Positions 1-9,264 of a stretch of 64,000 bases of DNA are shown piece after piece. The translations under genes and the position numbers were made by a program. This DNA comes from JAJYVT01 sp027339205 (lineage in GTDB: Bacteria; Actinomycetota; Acidimicrobiia; Acidimicrobiales; RAAP-2): NCBI GenBank assembly GCA_027339205.1, contig DAHWOV010000001.1, positions 7,365 to 71,364 of the forward strand. The letters are read 5' to 3'. Below the pieces are notes generated by a model. It ran no database searches, was not told the DNA's origin, and worked only from the letters and a program-made list of their open reading frames with translations. Position 1 is the first letter of the stretch. Each line of letters opens with the position of its first letter.

Positions 1-175
1 ATCGGTGGTGAGGATGGAGGCGGTTCTGGCGAGCCACGCCCCACAGGTACAGCGTGAGCGCGCCCGCCAAGAGGGCGATCGGCACCGGATCGACTGTCGT
101 GCTGAGGAGCTGGCGCCACGACAGCGGCGGGAGCGCTGCGGCGAAGGCGGGGGCGAGTGCGAGGGGCTCGATCAT
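1..175 (-). CDS. CtaG-like cytochrome c oxidase assembly factor, N-terminal fragment cut by window edge
   Basis: Reading leftward from ATG at 175 gives 58 codons without a stop, running off the window. The peptide begins MIEPLALAPAF and later reads DPVPIALLAGALTLYLWGV followed by basic residues. That is a first transmembrane helix with the YLWGV-type motif seen at the start of caa3-oxidase CtaG (PF09678) proteins. CtaG proteins are polytopic membrane proteins linked to copper-A centre assembly of cytochrome c oxidase. Only the first helix is visible, so the family call is moderate; another polytopic membrane protein is possible. Confidence 0.55.
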   Translation of the reverse strand, partial: MIEPLALAPAFAAALPPLSWRQLLSTTVDPVPIALLAGALTLYLWGVARQNRLHPHHR

Positions 176-205
176 CGTTGCGGCGTCGTCCCGAAGCGCA
201 CCCGG

Positions 206-306
206 CGGCACAGCACCACCTAGGCGGTCTGCACCACCCGTCGGCACAGCACCACCTAAGCGGTCCGCACCGCTTGGCGGTCCGCACCACCCGGCGGCAC
301 AGCGCC
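206..306. repeat. 36-bp tandem repeat between divergent genes
   Basis: Two adjacent 36-bp units start at 206 and 242 with few mismatches, followed by partial copies from 278 and from 295. Each unit begins CGGCACAGCACCACCTA. The array fills the spacer between the CtaG-like gene (leftward) and the secreted protein (rightward). I see no conserved promoter elements in it. It matches the general habit of this chromosome of placing short tandem repeats in gene junctions. Confidence 0.75.
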
Positions 307-395
307 GTTCAGCTCGGGACGCTCGGTGAGCTTAGCCATCGTGGACCGGCGCTCCGCGGGCGGCTACCCTCGCACCGACCGAGGAGGGGGTGCGC

Positions 396-2582
396 ATGCG
401 GCGTTGGAGGGTATTGGGGTTCCGAGCGACGCTCGCATTGGCCGTCTCGGCACCGACGGCACTCGGTGCCGCCGCTCTCGCCTCCACTGGCGCAGGAGCG
501 ACCACAAGAGCGACCGCAGCAGCGACCACGAGCATCAGCGCCTCCGTGGGCAACGACATCTCGTTCCCCCAGTGCGGCTCGCCGTTCCCGAGCGGCCAGG
601 CCTTCGGGATCGTCGGGATCAACGACGGGTTGCCCAACACGCTCGACCCGTGCCTCGGGCCGCCCTCTGCGACGAGCCCTGCCACAAGCTCGGCGACACC
701 TCCGTCGGCGACACCTCCGCCCAGCTCCACTCCGAGCTACTCCAAGAGCGAGCTGTACTGGGCGGTGAGCACCTCGTCCGGATCGGGCGCCGAGCCCAAG
801 GCGTCGGTCTACGTCAACACCGCGGACCCCGGGAACGTCGTCACAGGCACGCTCGTCGCCGACTGGCCGACCTCGGGGTCCACCCCTTACGGCACATGCA
901 CGACGACCACGGTCACAACCAGCTCAGGTCCGAAGACCGCAGGCCAGGACTCGCCGGCTTGTGCGTGGGAGTACGGCAACGAGAAGGCGGCCCAGGACGT
1001 CTCCTGGCTGGTAGCCGCCGCGCAGGCGATCAACGCGCAGTCGCCGCCTGTCGCCGTCCCGGCGACGGCGAGCGGGTACCCGTGGTGGCTCGACGTGGAG
1101 ATCGCCAACACATGGCAGACAGGGGCCTCTGGCCAGAAGACGAACGTCGCGGTGCTCCAGGGCATCGTGGTCGGGCTCACCGCCGCCGGAGCGCCCAGCG
1201 TCGGTGTCTACTCGACCTCGTACATGTGGGGGGTGATCACCGGCGGCACCAGCGCGTCGACCCCGTCGATCGGCAGGCTGACCACGTGGATCCCCGGGGC
1301 CGCCAACGAGGCCGGCGCCCTGACAACGTGCGCAGGCCCGTCGTTCACGGCGGGGCCGGTGGGCCTCGCACAATTCCCGAGCGGGAGCTTCGACGGCGAC
1401 CTCCCCTGCACACAGCCCACCGATGCCAGGATCTACGGCCAGACACCCGACGCCACCGCCGCGGCCGAGTTCACCAGGGCGTTCCACTACGCGAAGTCGG
1501 CATGCCCGGCCTCCCGCGCGGCGGTCCTCGCGACGACACGGGAGTACCAAGACGCCCTCTCGAGCCAGTTCCTGGCGCAGTACCTCACAACGGGTACGCT
1601 GCTCACCCCCACGACAAGCCTGTCCCAGGTCACGGCGACAACCCTTCGTGAAGAGGGGATCGACACGGTCTACATCGTCGGCGGCCCGCTCGCCGTCAGC
1701 GCCACAGTCCAGAGCGCGATCGAGGCCATGACAGCGTACGAGTGCGGCGGGAAGACACGCGCGACGGCGGAGGGGAAGATCGTCGTCCACCGCCTCTTCG
1801 GCCAGACGCAGTACGCGACGGCGATGTCGGTGGTCGACTTCGTCGGCAAGGCAGCGAGCGCCGCGTTCCCCGGGGCCTATAGCACGACCAATTCCACAGG
1901 CGGCACCGGGCGCTACAACGACACCGCCGGCGCCGGCTCGCCGTCACCCCCTGCGGCGAGCGAGCCGACGGCGATCCTGGCGAACGGGCAGGAGTTCCAA
2001 GACGCCCAGGCGGCCAGCGTGATCTCCTACCGCGCGAAGTTCCCGATGCTGCTCACCCCGGCGACCACGCTGTCGGCGACAGCGGTGAGCGCGATACAGC
2101 ATCTCGGCATCCAGCAGGTGATCCTCCTGGGTGGACCGCTCGCTGTGACAGATGGCGTCGAGGCGCAGCTCGTGGCCGAGACCGGCGTCTCAGTGCTGCG
2201 GGTCGCGGGGAAGGACTACACCGACACCGCCCGCGAGCTCGCCAGGTTCGAGGCTGCGGGGCCAACAGAGGGCCTCGGCTGGACATCTGCCCACCGGATC
2301 ATGGTCGCGCGTGGCAACGGCTTCACCGACGGCCTCTGCGGCGGGGTGCTGGAGAACGTGCACAACGTGACAACAGGCATTGCCGGCACCGCGCGCCCGC
2401 TGCTGCTCACCGAGACCCCGACACTCGTCGGGACGTACCTGTCCACATTCCTGGCGGTCACAGGGCACACAGGGATCGACGGCACAACGGGCAAGACGAT
2501 CATCGGCCTCGTCATCCTCGGGGGACCGCTGGCGGTGACGACAGCGACGGTCACCGCCATGCAGGCGGACTTGAGCCGCTGA
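396..2582 (+). CDS. Secreted cell-wall-binding (CWB2-type) protein with GH25-like N-terminal domain
   Basis: An exported protein of about 728 residues. The N-terminus (RRWR, then an Ala/Leu-rich core ending near Ala-Gly-Ala) is a signal peptide. Residues ~50-330 contain NDISFPQC and WWLDVEIANTW, resembling glycoside-hydrolase-25-like TIM-barrel domains of actinobacterial surface proteins. Residues ~350-728 hold three weak repeats with a VYIVGGPLAV, VILLGGPLAV or LVILGGPLAV core. This is the hallmark of cell wall binding repeat 2 (PF04122), which anchors proteins non-covalently to wall polymers. A GTG at 390 is in frame, but the GAGGAGGGGG at 381-390 is better spaced for ATG 396. The catalytic status of the GH25-like part is unknown. 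Confidence 0.8.
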   Translation: MRRWRVLGFRATLALAVSAPTALGAAALASTGAGATTRATAAATTSISASVGNDISFPQCGSPFPSGQAFGIVGINDGLPNTLDPCLGPPSATSPATSSATPPSATPPPSSTPSYSKSELYWAVSTSSGSGAEPKASVYVNTADPGNVVTGTLVADWPTSGSTPYGTCTTTTVTTSSGPKTAGQDSPACAWEYGNEKAAQDVSWLVAAAQAINAQSPPVAVPATASGYPWWLDVEIANTWQTGASGQKTNVAVLQGIVVGLTAAGAPSVGVYSTSYMWGVITGGTSASTPSIGRLTTWIPGAANEAGALTTCAGPSFTAGPVGLAQFPSGSFDGDLPCTQPTDARIYGQTPDATAAAEFTRAFHYAKSACPASRAAVLATTREYQDALSSQFLAQYLTTGTLLTPTTSLSQVTATTLREEGIDTVYIVGGPLAVSATVQSAIEAMTAYECGGKTRATAEGKIVVHRLFGQTQYATAMSVVDFVGKAASAAFPGAYSTTNSTGGTGRYNDTAGAGSPSPPAASEPTAILANGQEFQDAQAASVISYRAKFPMLLTPATTLSATAVSAIQHLGIQQVILLGGPLAVTDGVEAQLVAETGVSVLRVAGKDYTDTARELARFEAAGPTEGLGWTSAHRIMVARGNGFTDGLCGGVLENVHNVTTGIAGTARPLLLTETPTLVGTYLSTFLAVTGHTGIDGTTGKTIIGLVILGGPLAVTTATVTAMQADLSR

Positions 2583-2602
2583 GCGAGGGTCTCAGGCGCA
2601 GG

Positions 2603-5323
2603 TCACAGTGCGAACGGCGCCGCTGCGTCGGCGTCGATGCCGTAGCGCCGGATGGCCTCACCGACCACCGCGTGCTCCACCGCACCCTGCCCGGCGAGCG
2701 ACGACAGGACGGCGATCACGGCGTGCGGGGCGTCGACCTCGAAGTAGCGGCGAAGCGCGGCACGGGCGTCGGAGCGGCCGAAGCCGTCGGTGCCGAGCGA
2801 GGTGAACGGACGCCGGACCCAGCGCGAGACCTGGTCGGGGACCGCGCGGATGTAGTCGGTCAGCGCGACCACCGGCTCAGGTCCCGACCCGAGCACGTCG
2901 GTGACGTACGGGGTCCGCTGCTCCGCGCCGGGATGCAGCCGGTTCCAGCGCTCGCACTGCAGCGCGTCGTTGCGCAGCGTCGTCCACGACGTCGCGGACC
3001 ACGTGTCCGCTGAGACGCCCCACTCTTCTGCGAGCATGCGGCGTGCTTCGGTCGCGACCTGCCACATCGGGCCGGAGAAGCAGATCGACGCCCTCGGAGC
3101 AGGCTGCTCACCGCGTGGCGCGACTGGAGCCGGGCCGGCGTAGCGGTAGATGCCCCTCAGGATGCCCGAGCGGACGGCGTCTCCCTCGGCGCCCTCGGGC
3201 AGCGCCGGCATCGCGTAATTCTCGTTGTACAAGGTGAGGTACCAGAATTTGTCCTCGGGCGCCTCGCCCATCATCCGGCGCACCGCGTCGTCGACGACGA
3301 CCGCCACCTCGTATGCGAACGCCGGGTCGTAGACGACGGCGGCGGGGTTCGTCGACGCCAAGAGCGGGGAGTGCCCGTCGTCGTGCTGGAGCCCCTCTCC
3401 GAGCAGCGTCGTCCTCCCGGCGGTGCATCCCGCCAGGATCCCGCGCCCTCGCATGTCGCCGAGCGCCCAGAGCAGGTCCCCCACCCGCTGGAAGCCGAAC
3501 ATCGAGTAGAAGAGGAACACGGGGAGCATCGGTCGGCCCCAGGTGGCGTACGAGGTGGCGAGCGCGCTGAACGCCGCGGTGGCGCCAGCCTCCGTGATGC
3601 CCTCCTGGAGCAGCTGGCCCGAGGCGCTCTCCGCGTACTTGAGCGGGAGGTCGGCGTCGACGGGCACGTAGCGCTGGCCCCCGGGCGCGTAGATCTTGGC
3701 CTCGGCGATGATGGGCTCGAGCCCGAACGTGCGGGCCTCGTCCGAGACGATCGGTGCGACGAAGGGCCCGAAGTCCGGGTCCCGCACGAGGTTCCGCAGC
3801 AGGCGGGCGAAGGCCATCGTCGTCGACACCGCCTGGCTGCCCGAGCCGGCCATGAGGTCGGAGAAGACCTTCGGGTCGGGGAGCACCACCTTGGCGGGCC
3901 GGACGACCCGGCGGGGGAGTGCGCCGCCGAGCACCCTGCGCCGCGCCATCAGGTACTCGAAAGCCTCGGAGCCTTCGGGCGGGCGGTAGTAGGGGGGGGC
4001 GTCGGCATCGAGCGCCTCGTCGGGGATCTCGTCGGCGAGGTAGAGACGGTCCCGCAGCGCCCGCAGCTGGTCCCTCGTCATCTTCTTGATCTGGTGGGTG
4101 GCGTTGCGAGCCTCGATCTGGGGACCGAGCGTCCAGCCCTTGATCGTCTTGGCGAGGATCGCCGTGGGCGCCCCCCGCTGCTCGGTGGCGAGCTTGTAGG
4201 CCGCGTAGAGCTTGCGGTAGTCGTGCCCGCCGCGTGGGAGGGTGCGCAGCTCGTCGTCGCTCAGGTGCTCGACCATCTTGCGCAGACGGGGGTCGGGGCC
4301 GAAGAAGTGCTCGCGGATGTAGGCGCCGGACTCGACGGCGTACTTCTGGAACTCGCCGTCGACCGTCGTGTTCATCTTGTCCAGCAGCACGCCGTCGACG
4401 TCGCGGGCGAGCAGCTCGTCCCATCTGGAGCCCCAGATCACCTTGATGACGTTCCATCCCGCGCCGCGGAAGAGGGCCTCGAGCTCCTGGATGATCTTCC
4501 CGTTGCCGCGTACTGGTCCGTCGAGGCGCTGGAGGTTGCAGTTGACGACGAAGATCAAGTTGTCGAGGTGCTCACGTCCGGCGACCCCCAGCGCGCCGAT
4601 CGACTCCGGCTCGTCCATCTCCCCGTCGCCGACGAAGCACCAGACCTTGCTCGAGCTCGTGTCGACGAGCTGGCGCTGGTGCAGGTAGCGGTTGACGTGG
4701 GCCTGGTAGATCGCGTCGATCGGGCCGAGGCCCATGGAGACGGTGGGGAACTCCCAGAAGTCGGGGAGCGAGCGGGGATGCGGGTAGCTCGGGAGCCCGC
4801 CGCCGACCTCGTGACGGAAGTTGTCGAGGTCGTGCTCGCTCAGCCGCCCCTCCACGAACGCCCGCGCGTAGATCCCCGGGGAGGCGTGGCCCTGGACGAA
4901 GACCTGATCGCCGGAGCCTCCGTCGTCCTTGCCCCGGAAGAAGTGGTTGAACCCGACCTCGTACAGCGAGGCCGAGCTCGCGTAGGTGGAGAGGTGGCCG
5001 CCGATGCCGTCGGTGCGCATGTTCGCCCGCACGACCATCGCGGCAGCGTTCCAGCGGATGTACGCGCGGATGCGCCGCTCGAGGTACTCGTCGCCCGGGA
5101 ACCACGGCTCCTCGTCCGCCGGGATCGTGTTGACGTACGGCGTCGAGACCGTGGCGGGAAAGTCGACCTGCAGGGTCCGTGCGCGCTCGAGCAGCTTCAT
5201 GAGGAGAAAACGCGCGCGCGGCCGCCCCCTCGTCCCCACCACCGCGTCGAAGGAGTCGAGCCACTCGGCGGTCTCCTGGGTGTCGATGTCGGGGCCCTGG
5301 TGGGACACGCCGTCGAAGAGCAC
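2603..5323 (-). CDS. aceE: Pyruvate dehydrogenase E1 component, homodimeric type
   Basis: Thiamine-diphosphate enzyme that decarboxylates pyruvate and passes the acetyl group to lipoyl-E2. About 906 residues, normal for homodimeric AceE (~890-930). Visible landmarks: TAEWLDSFDAVV near the N-terminus, the GHASPGIYARAF block, and the ThDP motif GDGEMDEPES followed ~25 residues on by NCNLQRLDGPVRGNGKI. Further on are KTIKGWTLG, LQEGITEAGA and FLFYSMFGFQR. It ends FAL at TGA 2603-2605. The frame stays open upstream to 6712, but that extension lies antisense to rnhA and an SDR gene and is spurious. GTG 5323 (with GGAGGT immediately before) or GTG 5308 are the plausible starts. E3, E2 and lipoylation genes lie ~2.5 kb away on the opposite strand. 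Confidence 0.93.
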   Translation of the reverse strand: MLFDGVSHQGPDIDTQETAEWLDSFDAVVGTRGRPRARFLLMKLLERARTLQVDFPATVSTPYVNTIPADEEPWFPGDEYLERRIRAYIRWNAAAMVVRANMRTDGIGGHLSTYASSASLYEVGFNHFFRGKDDGGSGDQVFVQGHASPGIYARAFVEGRLSEHDLDNFRHEVGGGLPSYPHPRSLPDFWEFPTVSMGLGPIDAIYQAHVNRYLHQRQLVDTSSSKVWCFVGDGEMDEPESIGALGVAGREHLDNLIFVVNCNLQRLDGPVRGNGKIIQELEALFRGAGWNVIKVIWGSRWDELLARDVDGVLLDKMNTTVDGEFQKYAVESGAYIREHFFGPDPRLRKMVEHLSDDELRTLPRGGHDYRKLYAAYKLATEQRGAPTAILAKTIKGWTLGPQIEARNATHQIKKMTRDQLRALRDRLYLADEIPDEALDADAPPYYRPPEGSEAFEYLMARRRVLGGALPRRVVRPAKVVLPDPKVFSDLMAGSGSQAVSTTMAFARLLRNLVRDPDFGPFVAPIVSDEARTFGLEPIIAEAKIYAPGGQRYVPVDADLPLKYAESASGQLLQEGITEAGATAAFSALATSYATWGRPMLPVFLFYSMFGFQRVGDLLWALGDMRGRGILAGCTAGRTTLLGEGLQHDDGHSPLLASTNPAAVVYDPAFAYEVAVVVDDAVRRMMGEAPEDKFWYLTLYNENYAMPALPEGAEGDAVRSGILRGIYRYAGPAPVAPRGEQPAPRASICFSGPMWQVATEARRMLAEEWGVSADTWSATSWTTLRNDALQCERWNRLHPGAEQRTPYVTDVLGSGPEPVVALTDYIRAVPDQVSRWVRRPFTSLGTDGFGRSDARAALRRYFEVDAPHAVIAVLSSLAGQGAVEHAVVGEAIRRYGIDADAAAPFAL

Positions 5324-5370
5324 ACCTCCACGGTACCGGTCGCGGGCCGTCGCACCGCGCCAGCGCCGAG

Positions 5371-5450
5371 CGCCGCCGCGCCGAGCCGAGCGCCGCCGCA
5401 CCGAGCTGAGCGCCGCCGCACCGAGCCGAGCGCCGCCGCGCGGAGCCCAG
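5371..5450. repeat. 20-bp tandem repeat, four copies, upstream of aceE
   Basis: Four consecutive 20-bp units (5371, 5391, 5411, 5431), each beginning CGCCGCCGC and ending in GAG or CAG, with 1-4 mismatches between neighbours. They fill most of the gap between the start of aceE (leftward) and rnhA (rightward), where promoters for both genes would be expected. Confidence 0.85.
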
Positions 5451-5510
5451 CGCAGATCGCCCGGCCACCCATCGCCTGCCCGGGCGGCGCCGGCGGTGTA
5501 GACCTCCTGG

Positions 5511-5966
5511 GTGCTCACGGTGTACACGGACGGGTCCTGCCTCGGGAACCCGGGCCCCGGCGGATGGGCGTGGGTCGTGCCCGACGGAAGGTTCGAGAGC
5601 GGCGCGGACCCGCACACGACCAACCAGAGGATGGAGATCACTGCACCGCTCCGGGCCCTCGAGGCGCTGCGCGCCGACGCGGGCGGCGGCGAGATCGTGG
5701 TGCGGAGCGACTCCATGTACGTCGTGAACTGCTTCCTCCAACGCTGGTGGGCGGGCTGGCAGCGCAGGGGCTGGCGCAATTCGCAGGGGAAGCCCGTCGC
5801 GAACCGCGACCTGTGGGAACCGCTCCTCGCGCTCGCGCTCGACCCCGCGGTGCCCGTCCGGTTCCAATGGGTGAAGGGGCATTCCGGCGACCGGTGGAAC
5901 GACGTGGTCGACGACCTCGCCAACGCCGCGGCCGCCACGGGCACGGGCCAAAGCGGCTCGTGCTGA
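5511..5966 (+). CDS. rnhA: Ribonuclease HI
   Basis: Endonuclease that cuts the RNA strand of RNA:DNA hybrids. 151 residues, typical length. The catalytic carboxylates are visible: Asp in YTDGSCLGNPGPGGW at the N-terminus, Glu in TNQRMEITA, Asp in VRSDSMYVV, and the distal Asp in GDRWNDVVDDLA. WVKGHSG is the usual motif before the last Asp. The GTG start at 5511 puts the TDGS motif at residue 6-9, as in the family. It lies divergent from aceE and directly upstream of an SDR gene. Confidence 0.93.
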   Translation: MLTVYTDGSCLGNPGPGGWAWVVPDGRFESGADPHTTNQRMEITAPLRALEALRADAGGGEIVVRSDSMYVVNCFLQRWWAGWQRRGWRNSQGKPVANRDLWEPLLALALDPAVPVRFQWVKGHSGDRWNDVVDDLANAAAATGTGQSGSC

Positions 5967-6022
5967 CGTCGGCGCGCGGCCCGTCTGGCCTCCGCCGCCT
6001 CGACGCACCTACCATCGCCGGC

Positions 6023-6784
6023 ATGTTGCTCGAAGGTTCGTCTGCAATCGTCACCGGCGGTGCGTCGGGTCTCGGGGCCGCCACCGCGAAGGCGCTCGCT
6101 GCCGAAGGGGTGCGCGTCACCGTGTTCGACCTCAACGAGGACGGCGCAAAGGCCGTCGCAGGCGAGGTGGGCGGCGACTACGTCGCAGGGGACGTCACGG
6201 ACCCCGAGCACTGCCAGCGGGCGGTCGACCAGGCGGCAGCGGGGGGAAGGCTGCGGGTCGCGGTCAACTGCGCAGGGACCGGTTGGATCGGCCGGGTGAT
6301 CGATCGCCAGGGCAATCCCCACGAGCTCGCGCCGTTCGAATTCATCCAGCGCCTCAACGTGATCGGCACCTTCAACGTGATGACGAAGGCGGCGGCTGCG
6401 ATCGCCAGGACCGAGCCGCTGGAGGACGCCGAGCGGGGCGTCATCGTCAACACGGCGTCGGTGGCCGCGTTCGACGGCCAGGTCGGCCAGCTCGCCTACT
6501 CGGCGTCGAAGGGTGCGGTGGTGGGCATGACCCTGCCGGCTGCCCGCGACCTCGCCGTCGTCGGCATCCGCGTCGTGACCATCGCGCCCGGGCTGTTCGA
6601 CACGCCGCTGCTGGGCATGCTTCCCGAGGAGCAGCGGCGCGCCCTCGGCGAGTCCGTGCTCTTTCCCAAGCGCCTGGGCGATCCCGCGAGCTACGGTCAG
6701 CTGGTCGTCCACATCGCCCGCAACAGCTACTTGAACGGCGAGGTCATCCGGCTCGACGGCGGCATCAGGATGCCGCCCAAGTAG
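6023..6784 (+). CDS. Short-chain dehydrogenase, 3-hydroxyacyl-CoA dehydrogenase type 2-like
   Basis: NAD(P)-dependent oxidoreductase of 253 residues. TGGASGLG near the N-terminus is the TGxxxGxG cofactor loop, FDLNEDG suggests NAD preference, NCAG follows, and the catalytic Ser and YSASK motif are present. The LDGGIRMPPK ending and the APFEFIQRLNVIGTFNVMTKAA block resemble type-2 (HSD17B10-like) 3-hydroxyacyl-CoA dehydrogenases. Oxidation of short branched or straight 3-hydroxyacyl-CoAs is therefore the best guess. ATG 6023 is chosen because it begins the Rossmann fold directly. The aldo/keto reductase starts 13 bp downstream, so the two are probably co-transcribed. Confidence 0.85.
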   Translation: MLLEGSSAIVTGGASGLGAATAKALAAEGVRVTVFDLNEDGAKAVAGEVGGDYVAGDVTDPEHCQRAVDQAAAGGRLRVAVNCAGTGWIGRVIDRQGNPHELAPFEFIQRLNVIGTFNVMTKAAAAIARTEPLEDAERGVIVNTASVAAFDGQVGQLAYSASKGAVVGMTLPAARDLAVVGIRVVTIAPGLFDTPLLGMLPEEQRRALGESVLFPKRLGDPASYGQLVVHIARNSYLNGEVIRLDGGIRMPPK

Positions 6785-6797
6785 GAGGGATCCTTCC

Positions 6798-7787
6798 GTG
6801 CGCCAGGTCGAGGCCGAGGGGGTCCGCCTGTTCCCGGTCGGGCTCGGGACCTGGCAGTTCGGCGCGGGCGAATGGGGCTACGGGACCACCTACGCAAAGG
6901 AGGTCGCGCCGCGCATCGTCGAGCGGTCGCTCGATCTCGGCGTCCAGCTCGTCGACACCGCCGAGCTCTACGCGTTCGGCCGCTCGGAGCGGATCGTCGG
7001 CGCCGCGCTCGGGAGGCGGAGGGACGAGGCGTTCCTCGCGACCAAGCTCTTCCCCGTCCTTCCCGTGGACCCGGTCGTCGGCTGGCGCGCACGCGGGAGC
7101 CTTCGGCGTCTCGGCACCGACCGCGTGGACCTCTACCAGCTCCACTGGCCCAACCCTGTGGTCCCTGCACGCCCGGTCGCAGACGCCCTGGCGAGGCTCC
7201 TCGACGCGGGGCTCACCCGGCACGTGGGGGTGAGCAACTACCCGCTCACGCGTTGGGAGGAGCTCGAGCGGCTCCTCGGCCGGCCGGTCCTCTCCAACCA
7301 GGTCCGCTACAGCCTCGTGGACCGCGCCCCGGAGCGCGAGCTCCTTCCGTGGGCCCAGGCGAACGGGAGGATGATCATCGCCTACAGCCCGCTCGGGCAG
7401 GGGCTCCTGTCCGGCCGCTACGGTCCGGGCCGCCGACCGACCGGGCTCCGGGCGAGGACGAGCCCCTTTCGCACGGAGAACCTCCAGCGCGTCGAGCCGC
7501 TCCTCCACGCGCTCTCGGAGGTCGCCGACGCCCATCACGCTTCCCCCGCGCAGATCGCGCTCGCCTGGCTGCTCCGACGCCCGAACGTCGTGGTGATCCC
7601 CGGGGCGTCGTCGGTGGAGCAGGCGGAGCAGAATGCCGCATCGGCGGACATCGAGCTCAGCGCGGCGGAGGACGACGCGCTGACCGCCGCTTCGGACGCG
7701 TACCAGCCCGTGCGCTCGCGCATCGGGGCGCGTGCGAGCCTGGTGGGCCGCAGGGCACGCCGCGTGCTCGGCGGCCTTCGGGCGTAA
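6798..7787 (+). CDS. Aldo/keto reductase
   Basis: NADPH-dependent carbonyl reductase, 329 residues. The catalytic tetrad is visible: Asp and Tyr in DTAELYAFGRSE, Lys in FLATKLFP, His in YQLHWPNP. GVSNYPLTRWEEL and the C-terminal VVVIPGASSVEQAEQNA (NADP phosphate/adenine contacts) complete the family pattern. GTG start with GGAGGGAT about 10 bases upstream. It follows the SDR gene closely and precedes lpdA by 70 bp. The substrate is unknown. Confidence 0.88.
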   Translation: MRQVEAEGVRLFPVGLGTWQFGAGEWGYGTTYAKEVAPRIVERSLDLGVQLVDTAELYAFGRSERIVGAALGRRRDEAFLATKLFPVLPVDPVVGWRARGSLRRLGTDRVDLYQLHWPNPVVPARPVADALARLLDAGLTRHVGVSNYPLTRWEELERLLGRPVLSNQVRYSLVDRAPERELLPWAQANGRMIIAYSPLGQGLLSGRYGPGRRPTGLRARTSPFRTENLQRVEPLLHALSEVADAHHASPAQIALAWLLRRPNVVVIPGASSVEQAEQNAASADIELSAAEDDALTAASDAYQPVRSRIGARASLVGRRARRVLGGLRA

Positions 7788-7857
7788 CGCACCCTGCGGC
7801 GCCGTTAGGCTCGTAGGCGTTTTCGTCCAGGCGCGTGAAGCGCCGGAGGAGGGTCCC

Positions 7858-9264
7858 GTGGAGTACGACGTGGTGATCATCGGCGGCGGCCCAGGCGGAT
7901 ATGCCGCCGCCTTGTACGGTGCGTCCGGCGGGTTGCGGATCGCCGTCGTCGAATTCACAAAGGTCGGTGGGACCTGCTTGCACCGCGGCTGCGTGCCGGC
8001 GAAGGAATTCCTCGAGTCCGCTGCGGTCTACCGCACGGTGCGAAAGGCCTCCGAGTTCGGGATCTCGGCAGGAGACCCGACCGTGGACTTCGCCGTCAAC
8101 CAGCGCCGCAAGGTGGCGGTGGTCGACCAGCTCCACCGCGGGCTCGCCGGGTTGCTCAAGGGGCGCAACGTCACCGTGCTCTCCGGGACCGGCACGCTCC
8201 TGCCCGGGCGCCGAGTCCGCGTGGTGGACGGCCCGGACGCCGGCACCGAGGTCGTCGGGCGCCACGTCGTGCTCGCGACGGGATCGGTCCCGCGGACGCT
8301 CCCAGGGCTCGACGTCGACGGGCGCTACGTGCTCACCTCCGACGAGTTCCTCGAGCTCGAGCGCGTGCCCGCCTCGGTGGCCGTGGTGGGCGGCGGCGCG
8401 ATCGGCTGCGAGTTCGCCTCTCTCCTGTCGGACCTCGGCGCCAAGGTGACGATCCTCGAGGCATTGGACACGATCCTCGCGGGTTGTGACGACGACATCT
8501 CCGCTGTGGTGGGCCGTTCGTTCAAGCGCCGCGGGATGGAGATCATCACCGGCGCGCAGGTGAAGGGCCACACGCCCCGGCCCGACGGGTCGAGCACGGT
8601 GGTCCACCTCGGCGACGGCAGGGACGTGGAGGCGGAGGTCGTGGTGATCTCCGTGGGCCGCCGTCCCCGGACCGAGGGCCTCTTGTCCGAAGGCACCTCA
8701 GTGCAGCTGGACGAGCGCGGGTTCGTCGTCGTGAACCATCTCATGCAAACTCACGAGCGGAACATCTGGGCCGTCGGCGACGTCTGCGCGGGGACGCCCC
8801 AGCTGGCGCACGTGGCGTTCGAGGAGGCGGTCCTCGTGATCAAGGGCATCCTGGGTGATCCGATGGTGCCGGTCGACTACGAGCGCGTGCCGTGGGCCAT
8901 CTACTGCCACCCCGAGGTCGCCTTCGCGGGCTTGACCGAGGCCCAGGCCGCCGCGCGGGGGATCCCTGTCCTTGTGAAGAAGGACCCCTTCGGCGGGAAC
9001 AGCCGGGCGCGTATCATCGGCGACACCGAGGGGCTCGTGAAGGTCGTCGCCGAGCGACTGGCGGACGGGTCCGCAGGCAGGATCCTCGGCGTGCACATGG
9101 TCGGTCCGTGGGTGACCGAGCAGCTCGGCGCCGGTTACCTCGCGGTCAACTGGGAGGCGACGCCGGCAGAGGTCGCACAGTTCATCCAGCCGCATCCGTC
9201 GCTCTCCGAGACGTTCGGGGAGACGGTGCTCGCGCTGACCGGAAGGGGATTGCACGTTGGCTGA
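7858..9264 (+). CDS. lpdA: Dihydrolipoyl dehydrogenase (E3)
   Basis: FAD enzyme that reoxidises dihydrolipoamide on E2, passing electrons to NAD+. 468 residues. N-terminal FAD motif GGGPGGYAAA, redox disulphide GGTCLHRGCVPAK, NAD-binding GGGAIGCEFASLL, second FAD motif WAVGDVCAGTPQLAHVAFEE, and the C-terminal catalytic HPSLSETFGE with His-Pro and Glu. GTG 7858 is supported by GGAGGAGGG at 7844-7852. Its stop overlaps the TTG start of the E2 gene by 8 bases, implying translational coupling. Confidence 0.95.
   Translation: MEYDVVIIGGGPGGYAAALYGASGGLRIAVVEFTKVGGTCLHRGCVPAKEFLESAAVYRTVRKASEFGISAGDPTVDFAVNQRRKVAVVDQLHRGLAGLLKGRNVTVLSGTGTLLPGRRVRVVDGPDAGTEVVGRHVVLATGSVPRTLPGLDVDGRYVLTSDEFLELERVPASVAVVGGGAIGCEFASLLSDLGAKVTILEALDTILAGCDDDISAVVGRSFKRRGMEIITGAQVKGHTPRPDGSSTVVHLGDGRDVEAEVVVISVGRRPRTEGLLSEGTSVQLDERGFVVVNHLMQTHERNIWAVGDVCAGTPQLAHVAFEEAVLVIKGILGDPMVPVDYERVPWAIYCHPEVAFAGLTEAQAAARGIPVLVKKDPFGGNSRARIIGDTEGLVKVVAERLADGSAGRILGVHMVGPWVTEQLGAGYLAVNWEATPAEVAQFIQPHPSLSETFGETVLALTGRGLHVG

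Noticed and set aside
3371..5510. Very long rightward open frame running through aceE
   Set aside because: It is the antisense shadow of aceE in high-GC DNA. Its sequence is Arg/Val/Gly-rich with no family motifs. Only the part after 6023 is a real SDR gene.
5324..6712. Upstream extension of the aceE frame
   Set aside because: It is antisense to rnhA and the SDR gene and crosses a tandem repeat; AceE homology begins near 5308-5323.
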